DNA of 64,000 nucleotides from Norana najaformis (GCA_964023275.1 OZ029928.1:20235686-20299685); one strand, 5' to 3'; positions 11,196-21,897 are shown, counted from the stretch's first letter. A program made the numbers and translations. Notes: a model not told the origin generated them from the letters alone.

Positions 11196-11645
11196 CTCTC
11201 TCTCTCTCTCTCTGTTTCTCTCTCTCTTTCTCTCTCTCTCTTTCTTTCTCTCTCTGTCTCTCTCTGTGTCTGTCTGTCTGTCTCTTTCTCTGTCTCTGTC
11301 TCTGTCGCTGTCTTTCTCTCTCTGTCTCTCTTTTTCTTTCTCTCTGTGTCTGTCTGTTTTTCTCTGTCTCTGTCTCTGTCTCTGTCTGTCTCTGTCTCTC
11401 TCTGTGTCTCTCTCTGTCTCTCTCTCTTCCTCTGTGTGTCTGTCTGTCTGTCTCTCTTTCTCTGTCTCTGTCTCTGTCTCTCTCTTTTTTTTTTCTCTCT
11501 CTCTCTGTCTCTGTCTCTCTCAGTCTCTTTCTCTTTCTCTCTGTATGTCTGTCTGTCTGTCTCTGTCTCTGTCTCTGTCTGTCTCTGTTTCTCTCTCTTT
11601 CTCTCTGTGTCTGTCTGTCTCTCTTTCTCTTTCTTCGCAAGTTAT
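10484..11645. repeat. Long pyrimidine/purine simple-repeat region
   Basis: It comprises CT-rich tracts at 10484-10620, a GA tract at 10810-10880, a run of 20 C at 11002-11021, then about 500 bp of (CT)n and (TCTG)n at 11143-11640. No gene is present; the long Ser/Leu and Arg/Glu frames come from the repeats. Confidence 0.9.
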
Positions 11646-11812
11646 GCTTCCTCTTGATTTCTATTTTCTCTGGTAATTCGGGCCTTTAAATAGATTTTAT
11701 GGTCGAATTTTCTTTCCTTCTTTCTGCTCTGGAATTTCTATCGACGATTTTAACGGAATATACCCGGTGAAAGAGAGGAAGAGAAGAAAGGAGAAGGAGA
11801 GGCAGAGTGTGC

Positions 11813-11813
<1 letters not shown>

Positions 11814-11893
<80 letters not shown>
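11814..11893. repeat. (GA)n microsatellite
   Basis: About 40 uninterrupted GA units. Confidence 0.97.
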
Positions 11894-11897
<4 letters not shown>

Positions 11898-12507
11898 ATT
11901 CATGTGTTCTAATTTGCAACAGTTCCACAGGTCCTGCTGTTTCTAAACGATTGCAAACATAGAATTTTTAATGATTTATTTTAAAACCATTTCGGAAAAA
12001 CGCAGAAACAGTCAAATGTAGAGAATTCAAAGAAAAGAACAAGAAACAAGAGAAGACGAAAAGATGAAGAAGAATAAAAAAACAAATTGGCTGCTCATTG
12101 ATTTAACAACTCGAAAACTTAAATAAATTATTGCCTGAGCAGCTCAGTTAATGAACTCTTGATTATGATAGAAATCAGAGGCGACGGTAGTTTCCTCGAA
12201 ACGAGGCCGAAAGAGAGTGAAAGGTAGATTGAATAATAATATTGAGGTGATAGTGAGACAGGCAGCCAGACAGACAGACAGATGAAATGAAGGCAGAGAG
12301 GGGGTTTAATCGATTGGCCAATCAAGTGGACAAAGAGTGGACAGAACTTTGTCTGGGAGCGGATGAAGAACGCATAGAAGAAGAGAGAGACTGACCAGGG
12401 GAGGCAGAGAGGGAGGAAGCGCCGGGATTCAGAGGCTGGCAGGAACTTCGCATCGTCCGCAGGCATCCTAGATTCTCTCTGGCTGCTGCGACAGACAGCG
12501 ACCGAGA

Positions 12508-12825
12508 TAATGGATCTCAATGCGGCGAACATGGAGGAGGGCATGGAAGAGAAGATGGATGGAGAGATTTGGAAGAGCAGAGCATTAGGGAAGCGGAGGG
12601 AAGATGGAAGAACAGAGGAATGGAGAAGGAGAGAACAGAGGAAAGAGAGAAACAGGAGGAGGACAGAAAGAGAGAAGGGAAGAGGAGAAAAAGGCTAAAG
12701 ATAACAGGGAGAGAGAAGAGGAAGGGGGAGAGAGACAGAGAGAGAGACACACACACAGAGAGAGACAGAGAGTGAGAGACAGAGAGAGAGAGAGAGAAAA
12801 GGAAGAGGAAAGAGAGTGGAATATT
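12508..12825. repeat. Purine-rich GA tract
   Basis: About 300 bp dominated by GGAAGA, GAGAGAA and GACAGAGAGA units. It ends beside a family D tRNA-derived SINE. Confidence 0.85.
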
Positions 12826-12975
12826 ATTATTTCTGCATTTATTAAGCGCCACTATCTAATGACTAAGCATCAATCGATGGCGCTGAGCAATCGCCAGCGA
12901 AGGACTTGATCAAGGTCCCTACACCGTGACCGTCCCAGAGAGACTCGATTCCGTGCTCTCCACGATACAAGCAGA
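12826..12975 (-). mobile_element. tRNA-derived SINE, family D (5' truncated)
   Basis: Read on the minus strand it contains GAATCGAGTCTC (degenerate B box), GTAGGGACCTTG, GCGCCATCGATTGATGCTTA and a terminal TGGCGCTTAATAAATGCAG followed by AATAATAAT. Related copies lie at 33676-33830 and 46930-47115. The A-box end is missing or unrecognisable here. Confidence 0.65.
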
Positions 12976-13118
12976 TACAGAATTATTGTATATAGCATCG
13001 TTTGGAGACAACATTGCAAGCTTTTTGTGTTGTGTTCGTTGCTATGTTTGATTAAACCAAAGCATAAATAACAGCAGATGTCACAAAAAAACAAGCAGAA
13101 CGAAAGAGAGACAGACAG

Positions 13119-13126
13119 ACAGAGAC

Positions 13127-13176
<50 letters not shown>
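13119..13176. repeat. (GA)n microsatellite
   Basis: GA dinucleotide run, flanked by ACAGACAGA repeats. Confidence 0.95.
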
Positions 13177-13177
<1 letters not shown>

Positions 13178-13591
13178 CAGAAAGACAAAGACACAGAGCG
13201 CCAAACAGATATTGAAGCCGATGTTGAATGAATGAAGGAATAGCACATATCTATATGGCGTTCTGTCTCTCTGTCTCTGTCTCTCTGTCTCTGTTTCTCT
13301 GTCTCTCTGTGCGCCTCTGATAAGTATCTCTTGACGGGGGAGCTAAAATAATCCGTGATTACAATTACAATTGCAAAGGATACAGATGGAGCTCATATAC
13401 ACAGAGGCTGCTAGTGAATCCACAATGGCGGATGAATAGTTGGAGAAACAAAGGAACGGTTTCCTTTCTATATCCGCTTCTCGTTTCTTTAACGATGCTT
13501 TTCTTCCTCCTGTTCCTCCTCTCTCCTCTCCATCTCCCTGCTTCTCCTTCTCCTCCTCCTTTTCTTCTTCCTCCTCCTCTTCCCCATCCTC

Positions 13592-14851
13592 TTAAGTATC
13601 TGCAAGTTGTGTCGGAAGCTGTTGAAACAATTGCTTTGGTCCATTGCTTCCGCCGTTATTTCTCGTTGCCTTGGAGACGGGGCAGAACAGTTGAATGAAC
13701 GTCATGCGGAACTTGGTGCTCATTGTGCAGTAGAGCGTGAAGTTGATTCCGTTGTTGACAAGTGCCACAATGTCCATGACATCGCCGAGCGGCGCATAGT
13801 ACCTTTCGAAGAACCGTGCGCCGATGACTCCGCTGAGCAAGGCGAGCATACCCTGCGGCAGTTCGGTTACAAGGAAGAGGATGATGACGACGATGAGCAT
13901 CGATGTCGTTCGGTTGTGCTCTCTCTGCCTCAGCAGCTGGGTGTCCGTTCGGGTCGAGTTGCTTCGAAGGCGCATCGAAGTGCGATGGTTCGATCGAACG
14001 GCGCAGACGATCAGCAGACCGAAAACGGACATCAGGCCACAAGGAATCAATTTGATGAACAAAGCGTGAATCCAGAAATTGAGCTGCATCACCAGCCAAC
14101 CGTATCCAACGCCGACATTAACCCCGACGACCTCATAGATCGTAATCCCATCTTCCTGCTCCGCCTCCTTGTCCACGAATCCCGAACTGCTTTCGTTCTG
14201 CATGACGTAGTCCACGGGCGTGACGTCACTGGCCTGTGACGTCATCGTAGCAGTGACGTCGTCGTGACGTGTGCGGCTGGGGGCGATTGGGCTGTGATTG
14301 GATCGGAGGGGCATCTGGTGAATGGTGAGGGAGAGATAGTTGGGCACGAGGCATACGACGGCCAAGGCGTAGACGCAGACAATGGCAACCTTCGTCCTGC
14401 GCAGGTGGTTGGAGGCGGTCCCTGCCTCTCCCGAGGCCGGGAGGCGCACGAACGAGTAGCGGAAGACGGAGAGAAGGACTCCGAGCCAGATGGACGTCGT
14501 GTGTGACGTCACGGACAGGTGCGCGTGGAAGAGAACGAAGCGCATCCAGTGGATGGTGTTGCGCTGAGGAGTGGCGCGGGTTCCGTGCAGACAGTAGAAC
14601 TGAAGGGCGAATGGAACGTAGCTGATCATCGTCGCCATGTCGGAGACCGCGAGGGCCGTCAGGATGAGGTTCGTCGAGTTGATCATCGATCGTCGACGGA
14701 GGACGATGACGATGAAGAGGTTTCCGAGGACGCCGACCACACACACAGTCAGACTGACGTACCCATGGACAGCGGCGTACGAATGGTGGAATCGACCGAG
14801 ATGGTCAGACAGACTGGCCAGTCCAGCGCCGGACTCATTATTTAGCGCCAT
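13592..14851 (-). CDS. Rhodopsin-class neuropeptide GPCR (DMSR / sex-peptide-receptor-like), intronless
   Basis: This is a complete 419-residue seven-helix receptor in one exon; the ATG at 14849-14851 sits in a good context (GAGATGG). Approximate helices: TM1 30-52, TM2 61-83, TM3 104-130, TM4 152-176, TM5 250-286, TM6 313-340, TM7 352-376. TM1 has the GNxxxI pattern (GNLFIVIVLRRRSM), TM2 has LAVSDM, TM3 ends SVFRY in place of DRY, TM6 contains the VTELPQG motif, and TM7 has NNGINFTLYCTMS in place of NPxxY. HGYVSLTVCVVG, TELPQG and INFxLYCxMS are hallmarks of the invertebrate FMRFamide/myosuppressin-type and sex-peptide (myoinhibitory peptide) receptors, related to vertebrate GPR139/142; such receptors signal through G proteins at the plasma membrane. 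The ligand cannot be read from sequence. N-glycosylation sequons lie at N5 and N219. Extracellular loop 2 is long (about 75 residues, 177-250) and acidic, with no cysteine, and no Cys sits at the top of TM3, so the usual disulfide is missing. The subfamily call is inference; the receptor identity is firm. Confidence 0.9.
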   Translation of the reverse strand: MALNNESGAGLASLSDHLGRFHHSYAAVHGYVSLTVCVVGVLGNLFIVIVLRRRSMINSTNLILTALAVSDMATMISYVPFALQFYCLHGTRATPQRNTIHWMRFVLFHAHLSVTSHTTSIWLGVLLSVFRYSFVRLPASGEAGTASNHLRRTKVAIVCVYALAVVCLVPNYLSLTIHQMPLRSNHSPIAPSRTRHDDVTATMTSQASDVTPVDYVMQNESSSGFVDKEAEQEDGITIYEVVGVNVGVGYGWLVMQLNFWIHALFIKLIPCGLMSVFGLLIVCAVRSNHRTSMRLRSNSTRTDTQLLRQREHNRTTSMLIVVIILFLVTELPQGMLALLSGVIGARFFERYYAPLGDVMDIVALVNNGINFTLYCTMSTKFRMTFIQLFCPVSKATRNNGGSNGPKQLFQQLPTQLADT

Positions 14852-14899
14852 CTCAACTGGAACAACGACGCACAGCGACTGCAGATGAAGACAGGAAAT

Positions 14900-15863
14900 C
14901 CGTCTGATTCATCTAGCGCCTGTTTTCCAGTTGTCCCTGAGCGCAGCTGGCCTAGGAAGGGAACACCGGTGCTTGTTAAAAACGAGATGTGATTGATTAA
15001 CTTGTAACAGAAGGGTTAATTTCTATGGAAACAAGAGAAATTAACCCTCTACATTCAACTTATTTAACTGTTGCTAAAGCTGGTACCCGGTCCAAACACG
15101 GGGACCTTAAATGGCGTGGCGCCCGTTCAAACGGGCAGCGGTGGTGAAGGATCTCACCCGATCAATTCATTGAAAAAAGAGCAGGGTCGAAATCATACTG
15201 TCACTGTAGAAAAACGTCTACACTTACATTCAGTCTTCGTTTTTAAAACTGTTTTCAATTCTAATTGATGTTATTATATTTGGTTTCCGCTATTTATGTA
15301 ATAAATGTGACGACATCGGTTCTACTGTATGATTCGATTAGTTTTCTATCGCCACACGATGAAGAAGGAGCAAATTGCATACCTCGTCCGTTGGAAGTCC
15401 CACGTTCTCGCTAGATACCCGCTTCTCTTGTCGTCTTCTGCTGTTTTAAATGAGTTTTACGTCTCCCCCGTATTGCATGTAAGAAAGTAATTCGCTGATC
15501 ACGATGTCGAATTCAGTTAGGCCTGTAATACGACGAAGAATTCGCAGTTTCACTTTCGCTTTCTGTTTTAATGTTTTTATTTCAATTTGTAGTTTTATTC
15601 GTCAGTTACAGTAGAACAGTTCTGTATCGATGGCTTCACTTACAACGACTTCATCACCAACAGCATTTGCCTCAGCAGCTGAATGGCCAGAGGTGGAGAA
15701 ATGTCATTTATTTCCGTTGAAGATGCTTCCGCCCTCCTGCGCCGTCAGCACCAGAACATCTGGCGAATGACGAACAAGTGGCAGCGGATTCAGCAACAGA
15801 GGCCAACGAGTAATTGGTCGAATACGAACCACGGATGACAATCTCGTTCATCTCTCCTTTGGT

Positions 15864-15906
<43 letters not shown>

Positions 15907-16703
15907 CACTCTCTCTCTCTCTCTCATTCTCTGTCTGTCTGTCTCTCTCTCGCTCTGGCTCTGCGTGTGACAACTCCGTTCATAGACCGGCGCGCCTTGC
16001 TAGTTCGTGACGCGATCTCTTCTAGTTTCTTGTGTCGTTCGCCGTTTATTCTTTATTTCGCACGAACTCCGCTTAGTTCTTCCGCAATTTCTTTCTCTGC
16101 TTCTGTACGTGATGCACGCTTCCGACGGAGAGCGATGGACATGCGTCGTGACAAAGGACCATCAATGATCCAGGAACGAAGGGAAGGCGATTGGTGACCG
16201 CAGACCAGAGAGAGACAGGAAGAGAGACAGAGACAGAGACAGACAGAGACATGCAGAGAGACAGAGAGACAGAGACAGACAGAGAGACAGAGACAAAGAG
16301 ACAGAGACAGCGACAGACAGAGAGAGACAGACAGAGAGACAGAGATACGTTGACACAGACAGAGACAGAGACAGACAGATAGAGGCAGACAGACAGATAG
16401 ACAGAGACAGAGACAGAGAGTGAGAAAGACAGGGAGACAGAGAGAGAGAGAATGCATCGAACCTCTATAAGGAGTCTACAATTCCTATGCGTTTACTCCT
16501 CGGCTCTCTCGCCTTTCGCTTCTTCTAGACTCCTTCTCCTCACTGGTCTGTCTGTCTGTCTGCCTGTGTGTGTGTCTGTGTGTCTGTGTGTCTGTCTGTC
16601 TGTCTTGCTACGGATCTTATCAGCGTCGCACGCAGTCTCTCTAACACGAGATAGAAAGAGACTGCATGAGAGGCAGAATTTACTTTCAGCTCGTTTGCGT
16701 CTA

Positions 16704-16760
<57 letters not shown>

Positions 16761-17000
16761 ACTCTCACCATCGCTCATTCCTCGTTAACTCACTTTTTCT
16801 GTCCGTCTGTCTGTCCGTCTGTTTCTCTGTCTCTGTGTCTCTGTCTCCTTCTCGTCTTGGAGCTGGAAAAAAAACATAAGGCCTTGTCTTCGAGGGCCCA
16901 TGAAATCCTGCGATCTAATCAGACTCTAAATCTTGCTGCATGTCCAAATGGTGCTCATAAATGCTCGTCTGTCCGACTGTGTGCGTGTCTGTGTCTCTGT
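14900..17000. other. No gene seen; repeats
   Basis: Beyond the SINE at 15078-15240 the stretch holds a (CT)n run at 15868-15905, CAGA-rich repeats at 16205-16450 and (GTCT)n arrays at 16545-16605 and 16708-16760. The open frames at 15814-16197 and 16452-17093 run through these arrays and are not supported as genes. Confidence 0.6.
15078..15240 (+). mobile_element. SINE family B, 3' part
   Basis: It starts at GGTCCAAACACGGGGACC and runs through TTAAATGGCGTGGC, GGCAGCGGTGGTGAAGGATC, CAATTCATTG, GAGCAGGGTCG and TAGAAAAACGTCTAC to a tail of ACTTACATT units. The same order of blocks is found in at least nine other places in this window. The tRNA-derived head seen at 24345 is missing here. Confidence 0.8.
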
Positions 17001-17154
17001 GTCAGTCCGTCCGTCTGTCTGTGTGTCTATCTTAGTGCGTCCGTCTGTAATGGTGCTTTGGATTTAGCCGGATCCGATGGCGAAGGAGTCTAATGGTCCC
17101 TCGAGTCTTCCGTTTTAAAGCTCCCTCTTACTATCAGCAGTCTCAAATTATGAT

Positions 17155-17510
17155 GATGACGACGACGACGACGATGATGATGTAGATGATGATGCTGGTG
17201 ATGATAACGACGAATACGACGACGACGTGGAAGATGGGAAAGGAAGAGGGAGAGAAAAAAGAGAGAGAAAGAGAGAGAATGCGAGAGAGAGTGCGAGAGA
17301 TAGAGAGGAAGAGACAGACAGACAGACAGACAGACAGAGAGAGAAAGAGCGAGATAGACAGTGAGAGAAAGCGAGAGAGAGAGAGAGCGAGTGAGTGAGT
17401 GAGAGAGAGAGAGATGGGAGGAGGAAGAGGATCGAAAGAATAGGAGTGGACTTGGAGGAGGGAGGAGGGGAGGAGAAGGAGGAGACGTGAAGTCTGTCGA
17501 CTGAGGATGT
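17155..17510. repeat. (GAC)/(GA) purine-rich tract
   Basis: GACGACGAC units give way to GAGAGA, a (CAGA)n block and GGAGGAGG repeats. Confidence 0.85.
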
Positions 17511-17727
17511 CTTTGCTGACTTCCAAATGAAGATTGGTTTAATCGCTAGGTGGCGACTGTTTCCTTCCTGTCGCCCATTAATCGTTCGACGCCGAACACT
17601 TTTCGACTCATTCGACAGATGGCGACTCTGCCACCACAATATCACAGCTTAACATAACAGCAGAGATGTGCGTATGCGTGTGTGGGATGTTTTCATTGAT
17701 TAGACGAACGCTACAACGTAGTCGTGA

Positions 17728-17790
17728 CTCCGGCGGCTACTCGAGTACTCGGCGAGTAGCTTAACGAGTACTCGATTACTCGCCGGTATT
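17728..17790. repeat. Imperfect GC-bounded palindrome
   Basis: The segment begins CCGGCGGCTACTCGAGTACT and ends AGTACTCGATTACTCGCCGG, so its two arms pair over about 20 bp. ACTCG-type repeats are common in the ends of some hAT transposons and their MITEs, but no target duplication is seen. Confidence 0.5.
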
Positions 17791-17899
17791 CAGTCGCTTC
17801 TTTATAAAAGGGGAACTAAAGCAGTATTTCCTCTGATGAAAGCCCGACGTATTTCTTAAAAGAAACTTTCACGGGCAATACACAGAATCGGCAATTTGT

Positions 17900-18720
17900 A
17901 CCTAATCTGACTATCCTTCACTACATCGCCACCTGTTATGAGTCAGGGTCCAATTCAAGGACTGCCCGGCCCTTTCAAGGGGAGGGGCAGTTCGCAACCC
18001 TAGGTTGGGTTTAGGGGTAATTATAGGAGCAAAGGCGGATGTGGAGCTGCCTTTGGGAGGCCCACTGCCAATCACAGAGGCATCGGCCATTTTGAATGTA
18101 GGTCGGTATAGGCGACATCTAAGCGAGATTGAGAGTCGGAAGATGCAAGAAGTTGCGCAAAACAAGTCTGCGACTCTTTTCAGCCTGGCTCCAAATTATC
18201 CAAGCGTCACGCCTCGCTGCAACAACATGCATCTCGAAGTCTTCCAAGGTCAACCTCGGAGTAGGTGCGATCCAGGCAACCTGGTCATTCGTAAGTCTAA
18301 ACGTAAATGTACACGGGCTTTATGTAGCGCCTGTATGGCCTCGACCCTGCGCACAGAAGCACCTGCACACGCGGCCTACTTAGAGACGCCCACTGATGAT
18401 TATTCGCTGGAGCCTGAGCTGCTATTTATAGGCCGATGGAAACAGACGCCGTAATTCGGCCTTTCAATTATTACCGAAACCTAGTTCCGCCTGGCTGTGT
18501 GTATGACGAATGTATGCCATTGAACCTTGACCTTAATATCGCATGTAAACCTGGCCGCACGTGCGCCGCATCGGTCTGTTTATCCCGCGATAAACACCGC
18601 AACACTCCCCCCTCGAGGGAGAACATAATTCGTCGAATCGTCGATCTAAACATAGAAGAAATGAGCCTCGGGGTGGATCGAGATAGATCTATAGACGCCT
18701 CTGCTTCTTAATACAACTTC
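17900..18720. other. No recognised gene; partial SINE B
   Basis: Two plus-strand frames (18005-18454, 18436-18711) are open but match nothing I recognise. The first overlaps a minus-strand SINE family B tail at about 18295-18362 (CTTTATGTAGCGCCTGTATGG, ...GACCCTGCGC), which argues against a conserved protein. No splice pattern or upstream exon was convincing. Confidence 0.45.
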
Positions 18721-18839
18721 CTCGTCAGTTGTACCACCGACAGATTTGTAAATTCTAGAATATATGCATGCATATGTATTTATATACATATGTATACAGT
18801 TGTTTACAGTATATATATATATATATACATGTATCATGT

Positions 18840-18892
18840 CATAATAATAGTAATAATAAGACGATTTATAGAGCGCCGTAGTGGGTCGATGT
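18840..18892 (-). mobile_element. Retroelement 3' end, family F
   Basis: Minus strand: CTACGGCGCTCTATAAATCG, then TCTTATTATTACTATTATTA. This is the same terminal block as at 8390-8540. Confidence 0.55.
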
Positions 18893-18920
18893 ATGGCGTT
18901 TGGTATTCATCTAGGATGTG

Positions 18921-18925
18921 TGTGT

Positions 18926-19008
<83 letters not shown>
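18921..19008. repeat. (GT)n microsatellite
   Basis: About 44 GT units with very few interruptions. Confidence 0.97.
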
Positions 19009-19199
19009 GAATAACCTTATGCACTTGAGGGGAGGGGAGGGAGGGGTTGTTTGTTTTCTGCTGAATCTGGGCCTAGAATCCGGCCAACGTTGGCCGCATC
19101 CCTCCTTCCATCCTTCGGGAAAGTAACAGTGATGGGGAAGAATGGGTTGGATAATATTGGGTGCGTCACTTTGAGCGTGTGTGTGCCTCCCTCGTAGGC

Positions 19200-19318
19200 G
19201 TCTCGCTATAAATAGATCAGACGGAGCAGACGGGCGCGCGTGTCTTTGCGTCATTTCCGCTTCAGTCGGCGCATGCGCGCTGCGGGACATTGCAAAGACG
19301 CCCACAACTGGTAAATGC
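19200..19318 (+). promoter_or_regulatory. Candidate core promoter with TATA box and NRF1-type palindrome
   Basis: TATAAATAG at 19207-19215 is followed about 55 bp later by the NRF1-type palindrome GCGCATGCGC (19269-19278) in a CpG-rich stretch, and then by a possible 5' splice donor (CAACTG|GTAAATG near 19310). No product is seen downstream, so this could be the first exon of a gene with distant exons or chance. Confidence 0.3.
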
Positions 19319-19399
19319 ACGAATGTATGTCAAGTGAATTTGAATGCACGATTTAAGTGCATTTAAATGCATCAGTGCATTTTACCATGCGAAGTTACC

Positions 19400-19697
19400 A
19401 TCGTTTTACCGCCTGCAATCTCTGCGCAGGTCTTCCACTCGAAATTGAAAACAATCCTCTTCCGCAGACCCTATCCTGATTCCTCTTCTGCCCCTTATCT
19501 CATTTTCCGGTTCAATTCCAAACACCACCCACCGTAGCCGTCTGACTGCCTGCCTGCTGCCTGACTCTTGGATCTTGACGTGGAACCGAACCCTTCCTGT
19601 CTATCGATTTTCTTTTGACTGAGCGCCTGTGAATAAGCTGGTTCCCGCGACTTAGCTTTCGTTGGGCGCTGCAGAAATCTCGAGTTTACCATTTTAA
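19400..19697 (+). mobile_element. LINE 3' end, family C
   Basis: The 5' part still encodes the end of a non-LTR ORF2: a frame with VFHSKLKTILFRRPYP, matching the usual 'FKSxLKTxLF' C-terminus of CR1/L2-type elements. The 3' untranslated part has GGATCTTGACGTGGAACCGA, TTTTGACTGAGCGCCTGTG, AATAAGCTGGTTCCCGCGAC and ends TTGGGCGCTGCAGAAATCTC. At least five more copies lie in the window. Confidence 0.7.
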
Positions 19698-20264
19698 ATC
19701 CGGGACTCTACTGTCAGCCGTTGCTCTTGGTAACGCGGCAGTTTTCTCGCGGGAAACGAATGATTCCCAAGGGATGCAGGGCAGATGGGAGTGTCGTCTG
19801 AAATCTGCTCTTCCTTGGCTCAGAGCCGTTTCTTTTCGAAACTGCGTCGTAATATTCGAGAGCGCCTCTGATGTTCGTCCACGAGGTAAAAACACTCTTG
19901 GATTGAGGCCAACAGAAGCAGCTACCAGCTTCTTTTAACCTTCTGCCCTGGAACCCTCCCCCCGTTAGTTTGTTTTGCATATCAAATGAGGTCAACGCCC
20001 TGTGTCTCTGGGGTGACACAGACAAGGTCGTTGACTGGAAATTAAACAATGGGTAGCGCCAGGCCCCAAACTAAGATTTACTAGCGCCAGCCAGCGAGCG
20101 ATAGTCACCCAGGTCGTCTGCTTTCTATAGCTGATGTACGAAGTCGTCTGCTGCTCAGCGGTTCCAAAAAATGGCGTCTGGATTGCACTTGGACCGACCC
20201 AGGGCCCCACCACTTTGAAATAAACTCCCCCCAGAACTGCGACAGATTTCTGACCCATCATACA

Positions 20265-20578
20265 AACTCATCGACGCTCCACCACTTGCAATTTCTGCAT
20301 CGGCCTTTCACTCAAAACTGAAAACATTCCTCTTTCACAGATCCTATCCTGACACCCCTTCTTCCTCTTATCTCTCTCCTCTCCAACCCCAAACACCATC
20401 ACCCATAGCTGCCACGCTGCCTCTCTGCCTCACTCTTGGATCCTCACCTGGAACCGAACTCTTTTGTCTATCGATTTGGTTTTGACTGAGCGCCTGTGAA
20501 TAAGCTGGTTCCAGCGACTTGTCTTTCGTTGGGCGCTGTAGAAATTTCGGAATTTACGATTACGATTCGTAGGGGACC
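20265..20578 (+). mobile_element. LINE 3' end, family C
   Basis: A second, similarly long copy. A frame encodes AFHSKLKTFLFHRSYPDTP, followed by the shared 3' UTR and the end TTGGGCGCTGTAGAAATTTC with GATTACGATT tail units. Confidence 0.75.
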
Positions 20579-20659
20579 CGTAACGGCCCTGTTGCCTGGC
20601 CAATCAGATTTCGACCGGTCTTCAATAGATCGTGAATCTTTACTTCGCTCTCACTCGAA

Positions 20660-20815
20660 GCGACCATCGATTGATGTAAGTAAGTAAGTCATGCACATTT
20701 ATTAACACGCCATATGTCCAACGACTGGGCGAGGAAGCGTAGGATGCCTTGTGTATTCTGATAATGGCGCTATAGAAGTCTTTAGATTAGATTAGATTAG
20801 ATTAGTTATAAATGC
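20660..20815 (+). mobile_element. LINE 3' end, family A, with (GATTA)n tail
   Basis: It contains TCGAAGCGACCATCGATTGA, a short insertion, then TCTGATAATGGCGCTATAGA, AGTCTT and the tail (TAGAT)n/(GATTA)n of at least four units. The clean tandem tail marks a 3' end laid down by target-primed reverse transcription. Confidence 0.7.
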
Positions 20816-21360
20816 GTTCGTGCAAATGCGTAGCAGATGTTTGTTGAACCAGTTGAGGGATTTGATCGAAAGAGGTTTTCTAACTAATCCTAAGAAGTTC
20901 TCCAAGCATCCGGCTAATTTCAGTAGCCGCGTAGTCGGAGATGCCTTTATATACCGCCTTTTGTTCGGGAATCTTGAAGAGAGGGTCTATCAGTCTTATG
21001 CATTTGTTTCAGATCAGAAACGGAAGTCCTTAACAGCCTCCATTGTGCAGAGAAACTTCGTCTACCCAGGCAATCAGTTCGTTCGTTCTATTGGTCGCTG
21101 ACACCCAGCTGTGACTAATCCGGTGTAAACAGCGAACATATTGGACCATTCTTTTTCTGCCGAACACCGGAGGAGAAGGGACCAACGTTGACTGTGGGCT
21201 GTAGATCCCGTCCCCAATCATCGTTCAGCTCACGACTTCAGTCTGTACCTTTGAAGACCTACATCGAATGATGGCAGTCATCTGCTTCTCCTTCTACGCT
21301 GGATATATGACCTTTTAAGCCAATGTGCCTCTCAACATGAACACATCTTAACCAGGGCTT
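20816..21360. other. No recognised gene
   Basis: The plus-strand frame at 20820-21101 (93 residues) is free of repeats but I recognise no domain and see no flanking splice signals that would tie it to a gene. Confidence 0.4.
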
Positions 21361-21379
21361 TCGCCGGGTGCCCTATAGT

Positions 21380-21558
21380 TCTCTTCTCTTCCCTTGCCTT
21401 CTCTCTTCTCTTTCTTCTCTTCTCTTGCCTTGCCTTCTCTCTCTTCTCTTCTCTTGCCTTGCCTTCCCTTGCCTTCTCTCTCTTCTCTTCTCTTGCCTTG
21501 CCTTCCCTTGCCTTCTCTCTCTTCTCTTTCTTCTCTTCTCTTGCCTTGCCTTCCCGTG
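21380..21558. repeat. CTTGCCTTCTCT minisatellite
   Basis: Tandem TTGCCTTGCCTTCCC / CTCTCTTCTCTTCT units, pure pyrimidine apart from G. Confidence 0.9.
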
Positions 21559-21562
21559 GCTG

Positions 21563-21675
21563 TAGGTTGTCTAATTGCAGTGGTGAGGGATCTCAGCCGA
21601 TAAATTCATTGCAAAATGAGCAAGGTCGAGCCATACGGTCGCTATATAAAACCGATACATTTACATTTATTTTTA
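21563..21675 (+). mobile_element. SINE family B, 3' part
   Basis: Blocks GTGGTGAGGGATCTCAGCCG, AATTCATTGCAAAATGAGCA, GGTCGCTATATAAAACCGAT and tail ACATTTACATTTA. Confidence 0.7.
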
Positions 21676-21897
21676 TTTAATTGCAATCCCCGATGATTTA
21701 TCTCTGCCAATCCTGGAGCGTCTTCGCGACACGTAGCGAATAAATGATGATAGATCGTTTTAAACAAAGAATTAAATAGAATTAGTGGGCCTAATTAGTG
21801 CTCTGCTTAATAATTAATAAGCATCTTAATTTCAGTTAGAGCGAACAGAACAAGAAATAGTGCGACACTGAATTAGACGAATATTGGAATTATGACT

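Noticed and set aside
10974-11676. 227-residue Ser/Leu/Val/Cys frame
   Set aside because: It lies wholly within (CT)n and (TCTG)n repeats.
13607-14239. 210-residue plus-strand frame opposite the GPCR, and other frames in 13656-14845
   Set aside because: They are shadows of the GPCR coding sequence; only the minus-strand 419-residue frame has membrane helices and family motifs.
16452-17093. 213-residue plus-strand frame
   Set aside because: It is made mostly of (GTCT)n-derived Cys/Leu/Ser/Val repeats.
17911-18454. 149-residue plus-strand frame and 84-residue minus-strand frame
   Set aside because: They overlap a SINE B fragment and match no family; no splice or start context supports them.
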